Below, piece after piece: positions 1 through 12,100 of a DNA stretch of 64,000 nt. Positions within the stretch are counted from its first letter, which is position 1, and the number at the start of each line of letters is the position of its first letter. The stretch covers positions 22,760,592-22,824,591 of the forward strand of contig JAMKCF010000007.1 of NCBI GenBank assembly GCA_023634235.1, in the 5' to 3' direction. The notes under the pieces were generated by a model. It ran no database searches, was not told where the DNA came from, and saw only the letters and a list, made by a program, of their open reading frames with translations. The DNA comes from Pisaster brevispinus (taxonomy: Eukaryota > Echinodermata > Asteroidea > Forcipulatida > Asteriidae). Position numbers and translations under genes: made by a program.

Positions 1-80
1 GAGTAAGTCCTGGTTGATCGAGTGGTCTGATGCACTGGACTCAAGTTCTCATGATGTCAATATTCTGGATTACAAGTCCT
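1..80 (+). mobile_element. SINE fragment, tRNA-Leu-like head
   Basis: The window opens inside a degenerate copy of the tRNA-Leu-like SINE seen better at 4,794, 29,452 and 31,134. The shared stretch reads gcactggactcaagttct, followed by a weak B-box-like region ending in caagtcctggt. The body beyond about position 80 is not recognisable. The call rests on similarity to the other copies in this window. Confidence 0.45.
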
Positions 81-334
81 GGTATTTGACTTTATTGTTC
101 TTGAGTCTTCAAAGGCCTTGTTCAAAGCATGCTCATTTGGCTAAACTACAATCTGTCTCTATTGCTCTATTTCCTAACAACCAGTAAAACAGTCCATTGA
201 AATTCAAGGACATTAATTTCATTATTATTTATTTATTTATATAAAATGAAACAGAGGTCATATCTTTTTTTCAGGTTTTCTTTGTTGATTTGTTAAATAT
301 ATTTTACACATAATTTGGGATTGATCAAAGCAAA

Positions 335-405
335 GGGACTAAGGATTTGAAACAACGACCTCTTGTTAAACATGCTGGTGCTCTAGCCACTGAGCTATCT
401 AGCCC
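335..405 (-). repeat. tRNA-like sequence (tRNA pseudogene or SINE head)
   Basis: Read on the minus strand, this 71-bp stretch begins GGGCTAG, continues with an A-box-like TAGCTCAGTGGC and a GCTC/GAGC D-stem, has a B-box-like TTTCAAATCC, and ends TTAGTCC. That end pairs with the first seven bases if two G-U pairs are allowed. The anticodon stem does not pair well, so an active tRNA is unlikely. A pseudogene or the head of a tRNA-derived SINE fits better. The adjacent 57-bp array is made of the same 5'-half sequence. Confidence 0.55.
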
Positions 406-419
406 TATGGCTAAACCTC

Positions 420-1092
420 CAGGTTTAACATTTCATCGCTCTACCCAATGAGCTATCTAGCCATATGGCTAGACCTCCGGTTCAAAAAGCTGGTGCCCTA
501 CCAACTGAGCTCTCTAGCCCTATGGCTAAACCTTCAGTTTAATCTGCCGGTGCCCTACCAACTGAGCTCTCTAGCCCTATGGCTAAACCTTCAGTTTAAC
601 CTGCCGGTGCCCTACCAACTGAGCTGTCTAGCCCTATGGCTAAACCTTCAGTTTAACCTGCCGGTGCCCTACCAACTGAGCTCTCTAGCCCTATGGCTAA
701 ACCTTCAGTTTAACCTGCCGGTGCCCTACCAACTGAGCTCTCTAGCCCTATGGCTAAACCTTCAGTTTAACCTGCCGGTGCCCTACCAACTGAGCTCTCT
801 AGCCCTATGGCTAAACCTTCAGTTTAACCTGCCGGTGCCCTACCAACTGAGCTATCTAGCCCTATGGCTAAACCTTCAGTTTAATCTGCCGGTGCCCTAC
901 CAACTGAGGTCTCTAGCCCTATGGCTAAACCTTCAGTTTAATCTGCCGGTGCCCTACCAACTGAGCTCTCTAGCCCTATGGCTAAACCTTCAGTTTAACC
1001 TGCCGGTGCCCTACTAACTGAGTTCTCTAGCCCTATGGCTAAACCTTCAGTTTAATCTGCCGGTGCCCTACCAACTGAGCTCTTTAGCCATG
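420..1092 (-). repeat. 57-bp minisatellite made of tRNA 5'-half-like units
   Basis: About 11 tandem copies of a 57-bp unit run from the tRNA-like sequence to about 1,092. The central copies are nearly identical and the first one or two are diverged. On the minus strand each unit carries an acceptor/D-arm-like segment, GGCTAGA(G/T)AGCTCAGTTGG, then a linker. No B box of matching quality is present. Because 57 is a multiple of three, one plus-strand frame stays open for 189 codons with a 19-residue repeat (YQLSSLALWLNLQFNLPVP). I regard that as a by-product, not a gene. Confidence 0.85.
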
Positions 1093-1273
1093 GCTAGATA
1101 ACTCAGTTTAGGACATTTATATATTATGTTTTTATGCGGGCTATCATGGTTGTCTTTTTTTCTGGCTTGATTATCCAAATGATAAATCTTACAATCAATA
1201 GGATTGAAGTAAATTTAGTAGAGCTCCTCTTCCTTTTAAGCACGACTCGATAGCAAAGAACTTGCTGTTTGCT

Positions 1274-2388
1274 ACCAGTCCAAGAGATACAACCCTAACC
1301 CAATCACAACATTATAGTTAAAAGTGTGATGCCTCAACATCACTCATCCAAGTCACTACTAGCCCAAGAGGAACACCCTAACCCAATCACAACATTATAG
1401 TTAAGTGTGATGCCTCAACATCACTCATCCAAGTCACTACTAGTCCAAGAGGAACACCCTAACCCAATCACAACATTATAGTTCAGTGTCATGCCTCAAC
1501 ATCACTCATCCAAGTCACTACTAGTCCAAGAGGAACACCCTAACCCAATCACAACATTATAGTTAAGTGTCATGCCTCAACATCACTCATCCAAGTCACT
1601 ACTAGTCCAAGAGGAACACCCTAACCAAATCACAACATTATAGTTAAGTGTCATGCCTCAACATCACTCATATAAGTCACTACTAGTCCAAGAGGAACAC
1701 CCTAACCCAATCACAACATTATAGTTAAGTGTCATGCCTCAACATCACTCATCCAAGTCACTACTAGTCCAAGAGGAACACCCTAACCCAATCACAACAT
1801 TATAGTTCAGTGTCATGCCTCAACATCACTCATCCAAGTCACTACTAGTCCAAGAGGAACACCCTAACCCAATCACAACATTATAGTTAAGTGTCATGCC
1901 TTAACATCACTCATCCAAGTCATTACTAGTCCAAGAGGAACACCCTAACCCAATCACAACATTATAGTTAAGTGTCATGCCTCAACATCACTCATCCAAG
2001 TCACTACTAGTCCAAGAGGAACACCCTAACCCAATCACAACATTATAGTTAAGTGTCATGCCTCAACATCACTCATCCAAGTCACTACTAGTCCAAGAGG
2101 AACACCCTAACCCAATCACAACATTATAGTTAAGTGTCATGCCTCAACATCACTCATCCAAGTCACTACTAGTCCAAGAGGAACACCCTAACCAAATCAC
2201 AACATTATAGTTAAGTGTCATGCCTCAACATCACTCATATAAGTCACTACTAGTCCAAGAGGAACACCCTAACCCAATCACAGCATTATAGCTAAGTGTC
2301 ATGCCTCAACATCATTCATCCAAGTCACTACTAGTCCAAGAGGAACACCCTAACCCAATCACAGCATTATAGCTAAGTGTCATGCCTC
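1274..2388. repeat. 81-bp minisatellite containing a CCCTAACCC motif
   Basis: About 13.7 head-to-tail copies of an 81-bp unit; the reference phrase atcactcat recurs at 1501 and 1582. Most copies contain accctaaccc, about one and a half telomere-type CCCTAA repeats. A variant unit (accaaatcac with catataag) occurs near 1,625 and again near 2,192, 567 bp or seven units apart, which suggests expansion by multi-unit block duplication. No ORF of interest runs through it. Confidence 0.9.
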
Positions 2389-2859
2389 TTGAGCAAAACA
2401 ACTATCATTGAAGATTTTGAATACAACACCAATCTTCCTCATAAACTCCTAAAAGAGTCTAGGCTCTTATGTGAAAAGTATATCAAGTTCACTGATTCAT
2501 TTATTCTGTAGTTCGATCTCTTCTCATACTTAAAGATTAAAATCAGTTTCACTGAAGTGGGAAACAGAGAGGGGCCTAATTGAAATCAGACAACTGAAAG
2601 GTATTCCTTTTTTTGTAGGTCATTTGTCCAGAAATTAGTGACATATGCCTAGTTTTGCTGATTCTATTTCTTGCTAGCACAGAATGATATGGATAGACAG
2701 GACCTTGAATTCAATCTGACTCCACGGCTCTATTGCTCAAAATTGCTTGAAAAGCACAAAAAGTAGCTAAGCATGACAACAAATGTTCTTACCAGATAAA
2801 GGTTATATATTCGTTTTGCGGTAACACCATGTGCATATCTACTAGCTATGTAGATTAGT
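2389..2859. other. Non-coding stretch, nothing recognised
   Basis: AT-rich unique-looking sequence between the 81-bp array and the next repeat. I see no supported ORF, RNA gene or repeat in it. Confidence 0.5.
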
Positions 2860-2864
2860 TCTTG

Positions 2865-3856
2865 TAGAACTAGGTCTTGCTTTTTGGCGAGCTGCAAAGC
2901 AGAGTGAGCCTATGTAATGACAATTTCCGTCCCGTCTGTCCGTCCGTCCGTCCGTCCGTCCGTCTGTCCGTCCGTCCGCGTTCAGTGGAAATGTTAAAGT
3001 TTTTGTTTTAAGTATCAGTCTTTGAGTTGAGTTGTTTTATGGTATGTACAAGCCCAAGTGAGATTGTTATATATAATTGCCAGTCATTTTAGGGGTAATT
3101 TTCAACTATTTTTTCCAATAATGTTAAAGTTTTGGGAATAAAAAAAATTTTAACGTTTTTTTTTTCAGGCTCAATTATTGACCTCTGGATTTTAAAGAAC
3201 CAAACTCAAACTAAAATTTTAAAGTTTTGAAATAAGTTAAGTTGTAACTTTGACTAACAATTGACAACAGACAGGCTGAGCATAAAATCGGTTCCGGTTA
3301 AATGAGCTAAAACAATTAAAAACTTAAATGGTCATAACTCCTTATTGCAATGATGTACTGACTTGAAACTTGAATCAAATATTGCTTCTTACACGTAGAT
3401 TCATATGAAAAGATAAAACTCAAGAGTTTATCACTGGTTCCAGTTGAATGAGCTAAAACAATGACAACCTTAAATGGCCATAACTCCTTATTGCAATGGT
3501 GTACTTACTTGAAACTTGAATCAAATATTGCTTCTTACACGTAGATTCATATGAAAAGATAAAACTCAAGAGTTTATCACTGGTTCCAGTTGAATGAGTT
3601 CAAACAATAAAAAAAACTTAAATGGTCATAACTCCTTGTTGCAATGATGTACTGACTTGAAACTTGAATCAAATATTGCTTCTTACATGTAGATTCATAT
3701 GACAAGATAAAACTCTCAGAGTTTATCACTGGTTCCAGTTGAATGAGTTAAAACAATGAAAACCTTAAATGGTCATAACTCCTTATTGCAATTAGTCATT
3801 GGTCTTCTATCTGGCGATCGGCAGCTCGCCATGGCAGCTTCGCTGTTCTAGTTATT
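2865..3856. mobile_element. Candidate non-autonomous element with inverted ends and 147-bp internal repeats
   Basis: A perfect 10-bp inverted pair, ggcgagctgc at 2886-2895 and gcagctcgcc at 3821-3830, lies just inside an inverted AACTAG/CTAGTT pair. Between them are a (CCGT)n microsatellite at about 2926-2978 and more than three tandem copies of a roughly 147-bp unit; the phrase cataactcc starts at 3333, 3479, 3627 and 3774. Related units recur near 33,840-34,280 and 40,490-41,160, and the second of those also ends in the same gctgttctagtt terminus. No ORF is present. The superfamily is unknown. Confidence 0.55.
2926..2978. repeat. (CCGT)n microsatellite
   Basis: An interrupted run of about a dozen CCGT/CTGT tetranucleotides inside the larger repeat at 2,865-3,856. 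Confidence 0.9.
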
Positions 3857-3859
3857 CTA

Positions 3860-4790
3860 CTGCATTGGAGTAGATTTTGGAAATCGGGAGACTACTTAGT
3901 TCTTAAAAGAACTGTCCAGCTTATTAGCTACTACCTGGGCAGAGGGTAGGAAATCGGCAGGGACTACTACTTTTGACTTTAGCTTAATAGTGGATTGGAT
4001 CGAGGGGACTTCTCGTTAGTTACTTCACTGCTGCGTAGTGAGTTCTTAATTGGTCTCCTAAAACAGATTAAGGTTACCAGCTTAAACACCTTGTCTCATG
4101 TACCATTTGCGACTTGTATCCTGTTCATTTCTGCTAAGCAGAAAACTGTTAAGCACTATGTTCAACTTTGCTGGGGCCAACTACAGGCTGCTTCTTACTG
4201 TGGATTTCTGCACTTATGGCCACACAAATCAGGCACTTCACAGGTTGCCATAAGCACAGAAGAAATGGGCTCAAAGAAATGTAATTGGAGGGGTCCAGGT
4301 GCAAAGCCCCAGTGGGGGTCCAGTTGGCAAAGTCCCGGGAAGCTCTGAGCTTTTGGTATTTTGTGGGATGAAAAGTCTAGTCTCTGTTTGCCTAAAAACT
4401 GAGATCAATATTAATTTTTACTGGAAATATTTCTGTAACATAAACTTGCTCAAAGAAAATCTGACTCCCACAAATCATCCAGACTGAATAGGCATATGTA
4501 TTAACCTTGCCCAGATCCTACCCAGATTACCATTAAAAAGATCAAGTTAAACATTAAACCTGGGCATAAATTTGATGTGTGATTTTGAAATGGTAGGATT
4601 TCAGGCTTTTTTTAATTCATGCACACAAAGCTGACTTAAAGAGAATAGTGGAGAGGAAGCAATACATGATGACATGGGTTTGGATCTTGTCTGTGCATTA
4701 TCTGTTTTCATGCATATTTATTGAAAACATTGTGGTATAAAAAACCCAGTAATATTCAGTGTTTCTCAAATTCAAGTGTAGTAGTATCTT
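3860..4790. other. Non-coding stretch, nothing recognised
   Basis: No repeat or RNA signature was recognised. The open frame at 3,995-4,348 has no recognisable domain and no splice or promoter context, so it is not annotated as a gene. Confidence 0.5.
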
Positions 4791-4793
4791 AGA

Positions 4794-5060
4794 GTGTCAT
4801 GGCCGAGTGGTTTAGAGCATTGAATAAAAGTTCTGGTGGTTAACTCATGGGTGTGTGGGTTCGAATCCTAGTCAAGACACTTGTGTCCTGGAGCAAGATG
4901 CTTTACTATTATTCACTTGACCCAGGGGTATAAATGGGTACCTGCGAGGGTAGAGGTTGATATTGTGTTTGAAAAAGCCTTTGGACCCCCACAGCAGCCC
5001 AGGGCTACATACTCCCCCAAGGAAGCTGAGAGAGATTAGAGGAATGTTCTTGGCTCAATT
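4794..5060 (+). mobile_element. SINE with tRNA-Leu-like head
   Basis: The head reads gtgtcatggccgagtgg (A-box region), then a B box gggttcgaatcc, then gacacttgtgtcctggagcaa, the same junction as the copies at 29.5 kb and 31.1 kb. The head resembles a class II tRNA-Leu, with a long variable-arm region between the anticodon arm and the B box. The body continues through the ggtacctgcgagg region and fades near 5,060. The 3' tail is not clearly preserved. Such elements are transcribed by RNA polymerase III and depend on LINE proteins for mobility. Confidence 0.75.
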
Positions 5061-5099
5061 TCCAGAGCAGTATTGTAAAGCTAATTGATATGTTAATGG

Positions 5100-5510
5100 A
5101 AAATGTTCAATTTCAGATTTTGTTTTTGTTATTTTTATCATTATCTTTACACTTGTCCTGCAATCCATCACAAAGGGGAACAAATACATGAATGCCAGAA
5201 CAACTTGAAACATATTTTATCCTAGATGAATTGGTACATTGAATTTGAATGCTTATGTTTTTGCAAATTGCAAATGGCAAATGGCATCTGCTTGGGAAAA
5301 AACCTAAGAACTACACACACTTGTAAGGTTCTGCTTTCCATCTCCCTCATTTCTTTTTCTGCTTATTTATTTTTCTCTTTTTGGGGGTACACTCAAAAAC
5401 CCAATTTGTTTTTCCTCAAACTTTAAAGCAGAATTCCTATGTTTTTAAAAATGTGTATTTTGTATTTGTATTTTAGTTAACTTTAGTTTATTTAATGCTT
5501 CCCAATGTTC
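5100..5510. other. Non-coding stretch upstream of the exon-like ORF
   Basis: AT-rich sequence without recognisable features. It ends in a pyrimidine-containing tract and cag that could be a splice acceptor for the ORF that follows. Confidence 0.4.
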
Positions 5511-5514
5511 GCAG

Positions 5515-6146
5515 GATGACAGACTAACTGATGTTGTCAAGAATGAAATAAATTGCCTCACTAAGTTTGGTCATCAAGGAACCAGGCGGGGTTGTTATCT
5601 GTGGTGCCTCGGTGCAGTTAGGCAGAGAGGACAGCACTGAGAGTCGAACCCTGGCCTTCAAACAACGAGGGCCTCCAAGTCCCTGACTGGAATCTGGATG
5701 AAGCTGCTCATGCATCATCCAATAACAGCAATGTTGCCACTGGGTATGAAATCTCCTACAATCTTAACTGAGGTCGATGATGCAGACACCAGTGGAGGCG
5801 TACCACGAATTCCCAAAGGACTTGACATCATTGCTCAGAAAGCTGCTGTAACTGAGAAGGCCATTGCAGTAAAAGGTGGGGGTAGTGTTCTTGCAGTATT
5901 TGTTGCTGCAGTTGCTGGTGTTGCTTCTCAGGCTACTCAAAATGCGGCCAAAACAGCACATGATGAGGATACTAAAGATGACAACCATGAAGCTTATCAT
6001 TATGACGATGGTGGTCAAGTTAAACAGGAGCCCAAGGAGATCAACACGCCCCCTATCAGCACGCAAGGTAATCATGCACTAAGAGATGAAATACCACCAA
6101 ATAAGATGCTGAGTACATAGAAAGTACAATGATGTAATATATTAAA
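5515..6146 (+). pseudogene. Possible terminal exon, interrupted by an in-frame TGA (unrecognised)
   Basis: A possible splice acceptor (gttcgcag) precedes a frame beginning DDRLTDVVKNEINCL. After about 40 codons it meets TGA, then continues in the same frame for about 160 codons to TAG at 6118-6120. An ATTAAA polyadenylation-like signal follows at 6141-6146. The downstream part contains a short hydrophobic stretch (SVLAVFVAAVAGVA) and then an acidic tail rich in Asp, His and Lys. I do not recognise the protein. It may be the decayed last exon of a gene whose other exons are outside the window, or chance. The reverse strand is also open for about 100 codons, which lowers confidence. Confidence 0.25.
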
Positions 6147-6149
6147 GCT

Positions 6150-9100
6150 CTTGATCAAAGTACTGATTATTGAGTATTAAATATTGAGTATTAGTCCCAT
6201 AGATAATGTCACATGCAGCTGCTGTTTTGGGGGGTCAAATTCCACACAATACAAGTTATGGTGAGCCTGTAAACGCCACATTGCCTAAAATGCACAGTAC
6301 ATTGTGTAACACATGGGGACATTGACTACAAAAAAGCACAACCAAGATTATTGTGATGATGACATCAGGTAAATTGGGTCAATAAGGAAACAATTAGGAT
6401 GTAAAACTCAAACAGCCAGTGATCAAAGATTGACTTTGTAAAGAACAGTATAAGATCATGTCAATTTGAACCAACCGGTGATCATTTTCCATTGCTAGCA
6501 CAATGCTGTATTATTTATTGATTTATCAATGTTTGTTGGTTACACAAACTAAAATAAGAGATCTATTGATCTGTAACCTTCCATGCCCAAGGCCAGGCAC
6601 TTCCTGCCAAAACTCAAAACTCTTTGCTCATAAAATAGATGAGATTATAAAAAGTGGTGTAACTGGAGGGGGGGGGGGGGGGGGGCACGATCCCCAATTG
6701 TTGTCTGTGACCCCCCCCCCCCCCCCCATTGACTGTTGAGATTCAAACTTCCCTAATAAAAAGTTACACTCCTTGAGCCATTACGTAGTACAATATTAAA
6801 CCATTTTATAACTACACACAGACAATGGATTTGTTTTGACATCAATGACAGTCTATTTTTAAAAATATTGTAAATGACGTAAAGAAAGCGATAACAAATG
6901 TGTTGGTTGGAAAAAATTCAAACCAACTACATTTTATTGGCCGGAAGAGCCCCCAAGAAAATATTGTGCGCACTTTTGTGCCTTATTTTAAAGCCTTATT
7001 TTTACAGCCTATAATTTGAATGTTCTCTATGTATTATAGAATTGTTATCTTATCTCTTTAAAGATGATGTGTCTGTTGTATTTACTTTTAAAGCAATTTG
7101 GAATTTTTAAAAGAAACGCTTGACTTTGCCATTGATGATGCCATACAAGCCCAGTTCTTTAATGTCAACTTACACTGTGCGGCTAATCACTAATAAATTA
7201 CTAACAAACTATGTCCGTCATGGTAAAGATTTTTAGAGTTTATACAATATGTTTTCGAATAATTAACATTGGTAGTAATTGAGTATGTGAGGCTGACATG
7301 AAATTAACTCCTCTGACTCTTGCCAGACTCGTTCAACTCATATTTTTTATGCTGAATTATTTCTACTGATTGATTACCTGTAATTTTATTAATGAATGTA
7401 CTCTTCCAATAACCAATGATCTACCATCCCTTTATGATATGTTTCTTGAAAACTAGAGGATTGGAATGAATGCACTCTTCCAATAACCAATGATGTACCA
7501 TGATGTTTTTCTTGAAAATGAGACCATTTGATTGTTCCAAGAATTTATTTGTATACCTTCCCTTTGTGATATGCTTCTAGAAAATTTGGAAAGGGGAATA
7601 ATGTAGTTTTCCCTCTACAAAAAACTTGTATACCAATATCTATTAAGTAAGATGTATGTATAATGGAAAGACGTGTCCATACTATCAGCGAACAAATTGA
7701 GGGTGTAGAGTATTTAATTGCTGTTTAATTAACAGTATGTAATTAGGTGTGTGTACACGATTAGAGTAAGAATTGTTTATGTACATGTATGGCACTTTTT
7801 GTTCAAAGAGCCCTTTCTGACACTGAGTAATGGTTTCCGACTTGAGCTCTGGCTGGTTCCTAATCTTAAATAAGAAGATGGATCTGATGTTTATGGAGAT
7901 CGATCAGGGATTTTATTCAGTGCTGTGGTTTGGAAAACTTTCTGGATGTGACAATACGTTTACTGATAGGTTTCATGAGAGACAAGGAAGGAAACAACAC
8001 TGGTGTTAATAAAAGTGTTTGTACATGCTGCACATCAATTCTACTACATTTATAATGTTGCTGTTACTAGCACGCTATCAATATCTTTAAAGTAAAGTTT
8101 AAAGTTTTAAACTTTTCATCCTGATGCAACCGTTTTATTTTTCTTTGATTCAAACCAGAAATATCAAAAAACAAGGCAAACAAGACATTATGAAATCGGC
8201 AAAAGTACTGTCATTGTCACTGTGGGCGTTGGGGACCCCACTGTTGCAGCAAAGTGAATTATGTCAAGATGTATGTATTACATTCTCAGGTTGGTCTTAA
8301 TTTAAACGAAAAAGATTTTTGTTGTTGACAGTTTTGTATCATTTTACAGACTTTCGGGAAGAAACATGAAATTAATGCTGTGCCGAGATGATCAAAAATA
8401 ATAATAAATAAGAATCGCAAGTTATTTTACCCTTGTTTCTATGTTCTGTTAATCAGTATTGCCAAACTTTGCATGTCTCTTAATGCCGATTTTATTTATT
8501 GCTGCTGATAATTTAAAAAAAGTTAGTTATAGTAGATTTTTGTTTTATTATTAGTATTCAATTTTTTCGGGCTTATTAAATATGAATTCAAAACGTTCAA
8601 AAACCTTTGTTGAGCAATGAGGGAACAACAAGTTTCAGTCAAATTTTAAAGACCTTGAAATATTTCGATTGTTCTAAGAGCATTGATTATAATTCATATC
8701 AAGACAACTTGGTTAAGAGATTTAACTGTATGTTTATTGATGACTTGATTCCAAACCTAAGTCAGCTTGTTTTCCTGTCTTATTAACCGAACTAGGACCT
8801 GGTCGAGTCTGACATTTTCTGCAACCCTATAATATAGACAGAATGAGAAATGTCATTGTGGAGACTACTAGATGACGTTGCAACAGAGTGGATGAGTGAA
8901 AACAAAGCTAAACGAATCGGCTGCCATTGATATTTTGCTAATCAATTGCAAACTAAAATACACACAATCCACCAGTAAAATTCGCGAAACAAAAATCGTT
9001 TTAATATTAAGGTTCAAATTTATATTCTTATTTAAATGAAACTAAAAACACATAAACAAGGGAAATGGGTTTCTATAGTATTCTAACATTCTAAAATTTT

Positions 9101-12100
9101 AACATTCTAGCAAGTTGGCCAAGGCCATGAATGGAATGTAAACAAACCAATACCAATAGTAAACGTGCTTGAAAATACCTTATGCACCCGTCAATAGCCC
9201 CTACATTTAGCATATTTAAAGCAATGCTCGTCACAAAAGACCCATCGATCGACGCAAAAGACCGACCGATGTGTTGGTCGGATTACTTGCCTCTTTGGCG
9301 TTCCATAAAAGCTGAGGCTTGTTTCGTGCAGGAGTCATGGGGGAATTCCCTGAGTCCAGCTGCCGACCAGTGTGGAACTATAGGTAACAACCTTTCCCTG
9401 GCCACTCAAACTTTAAATTATGTTTCTCAAGCGTATTCTCTTAGAGGTGAAGGAAATGGGATTAGAACTAAATGCGCAGAGTAATTTAGTAAACAGACAG
9501 CTTGATCAGACAGTTGCATCAGACTGGTAGGTTTAGGCACTAGAGGGGTAATGTACGATTGCTAAAAGTTTATGTACGCACAGCGAGCGTGACAATAGGG
9601 ACTGTAAGCATGTTTTTTTCCAGGACGAACGTGGGCAATTAACATAAATAGGCGTAGTAAACTTTACATTTCCCCTTGCACATGCGTACTTGGACGTAAT
9701 AGTTGTGGGTTCAAATACACCCACGTGTATTGTTATGTGCTTTGTGAAAGTACATTTACATGTACATGTACTGTACATTGTTTACAAAAATGCGTTGCGG
9801 CTTGCTGAGTCTTGATTGCCCAATAAAATATTTTGGGATAGGGCATGTAGGGTTGGGAAGGGGAGGGAGGGCAGGTAAGAAAATAGACCGACGGTCATAA
9901 TGAAAGAAGAAACCCATTAAATGAAATTAGAAATGGTCCTAAATGTTTGTGATGAAAGTACACTGCAGTACAGATACCAGAAGGGTCCTATATGGAAGCC
10001 GGTAAGGGGCCTCTATTCGTGGTTTACGCGTTTCGACCGTAAACTCCGGTAGGGGAATAACCCCAAATCGCGGCTCCTGAATGCCTGACTATCACCGAGT
10101 AACTTTTAATTTTTTATTTTATTCCTATAATATTTGTTTTTAATTCAAGTTGTATATTTAATTTAAACAATATCATCGACGACAAAGAGAGGCACACTCG
10201 CAAACTAATTAATCAACGGGGAAAGTATTATGATAACAATTTTAATCGCGGCAAATTTAAAATAAATGTGATTGTATCCATTGGAAAATATAAAAACTTA
10301 GACGTGCACTACGTCAAGCATTATATCCGACAAGTAGTTTAAACCCACAAGAATTAATATCTAAAACTGTTTTTAAAATGTCTTAAGTTGCTCTTCTCTA
10401 GAGCCTTCATCGTGACAGGTTTCCATCACCAAGTCGAGGCTGAGAGGGAACAATCTGCCCTTGAGAGAGGCTTACAATGAGTCCGGGCAGAGAGACGAAA
10501 AAAGCACCGGAAACTAAATCAAATGTTATTTGAAGCTAATACCAGCCAAAAAACTTACATATAAAACCACTGAAATAATCATTCTTACTTCGACCAATAT
10601 TTAAAGCAACAATACGAGTGTCGTACTGTCGTTACTAATACTGAACTTCAAGTCTATTTGGTAGAGAAATTTGCTAACTTACATTTACCTGTTATTGTTT
10701 TGAGCTCGATTATTATAATGGGGGGTCGGGTCGGCTGGGTGAAATCAAACCATACCTTCACCCACAGCCAGTATCCGAAATTCGTTAGGTTGATTCTCGG
10801 GCAGAAAATCAAATAATTATGTTGATGTCTCTTCTAAAAATTTCGTACTTTTATCGTGACCGTTAAACTAACAGAGCGCCCTCTCCGGGCTTAGTTTTAG
10901 CCGGAATTAGCCGTTGTTACAGTGTACAAGACGTTGATGGATGGAGTCCCATGAGTTTTTATGTGATTTGCATTTTCTTTGAACGTAAAAAATATACATC
11001 TACGTGTTCTTACCATCTAGCTCATGTTAACCAAGGCCTATACACAGATCCGGCTCTTTACAGTGTGAAACGTTTGTGTTTCTGAGGGTCACCCCCCCCC
11101 CCCCACCCTTCGCCCCTAACGATAAATGATTTCAACTCTACGAATCTTCTTTCTTTATTGGCGGAAAAATCCCCGCTCTTAGAAAGTGCGTCTTCGTAAT
11201 AAAAGTCTTGAAAGGATTCTACATTTGGAGCGCTTTTCCAAGAGCTAGTAAGTCATTTTGTTTAAATTTTTTTCTGTTTCTCGTTTGAAATCATGCTTTT
11301 CCAAACTGAGACTGGGAGGAGAACTGCTTAAGTCAGTTCAGTGATATGCATTTTCCATGTGCTGTTGGAGACGGAGAACAGCTGCCTAACTCAGTTCAGT
11401 TTTTCAGTGATAGGCAGAACTAGCAGGGCAAAGGCAAATTTATGGGGGGGGGGGGTGATAGGTAGCGAGCCATTCATTTGTGCATTTCTTCGCTCTCTTA
11501 TGTAGAGGATGGGGGGATGGGCTGTGGGCGGCTGCCGACACCGGTCACGACACTGGAAACGAGTAGCTATTGTTGTTGTATTAATTGTTTTATAATAAAT
11601 AAAGGGCTATTACAGTTCATTCTGTTAGGATTTACACATCTGTTATTTCATATGCTTCCTTGACCCTACGAGTACCTTGTAATGTCAGCTATCCCTCAAG
11701 ACTATTCATTACTTCTTGCACGATTCTCCTTCTTTTTATAATACAGCCCTCAACAAATGGCCGTACAGGGGGGCGGTTGAACGTCGCCCCCCTCGACATG
11801 TTTCAAAAAATTAAACTGGTGGTAAACACAATTAAGGAAATAGTTTTAATAATCAATAAAACGTTATTTGCCTAAAAATAGTTAGTGGCCTGACGTTCAG
11901 TCGGTACAAATAAACAGGCGCAGAGTTCAGCCTGAAAACCCGTACATAATAATATCGTATAACAGCCGTCTGCAAACTTTCTTGTGCTTGCCACGTGCGT
12001 GTTCTGTCAAATGTTTTTCATACGGCTGTTTGCTGCCTTTGCAAAAATATACCAAACAAACTGGTACTCCGTGCGCATAAACGCTGGTCCCGGACAACAG

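Noticed and set aside
335..405. Functional tRNA gene
   Set aside because: A and B boxes and an acceptor stem are visible, but the anticodon stem does not pair and the sequence continues into a repeat array; tRNA-like only.
448..1017. 189-codon plus-strand frame with a 19-residue repeat
   Set aside because: By-product of the 57-bp minisatellite; the first and last units break the pattern and there is no gene context.
1274..2388. CRISPR array or true telomere
   Set aside because: The 81-bp units are contiguous with no unique spacers, and the CCCTAA motif is present only about once per unit.
3995..4348. 117-codon frame
   Set aside because: No domain, low-complexity composition and no supporting signals.
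9182..9484. 100-codon frame starting MHPSIAPTF
   Set aside because: No recognisable domain, no splice or promoter evidence, isolated in a gene-poor stretch. It could be checked by homology search.
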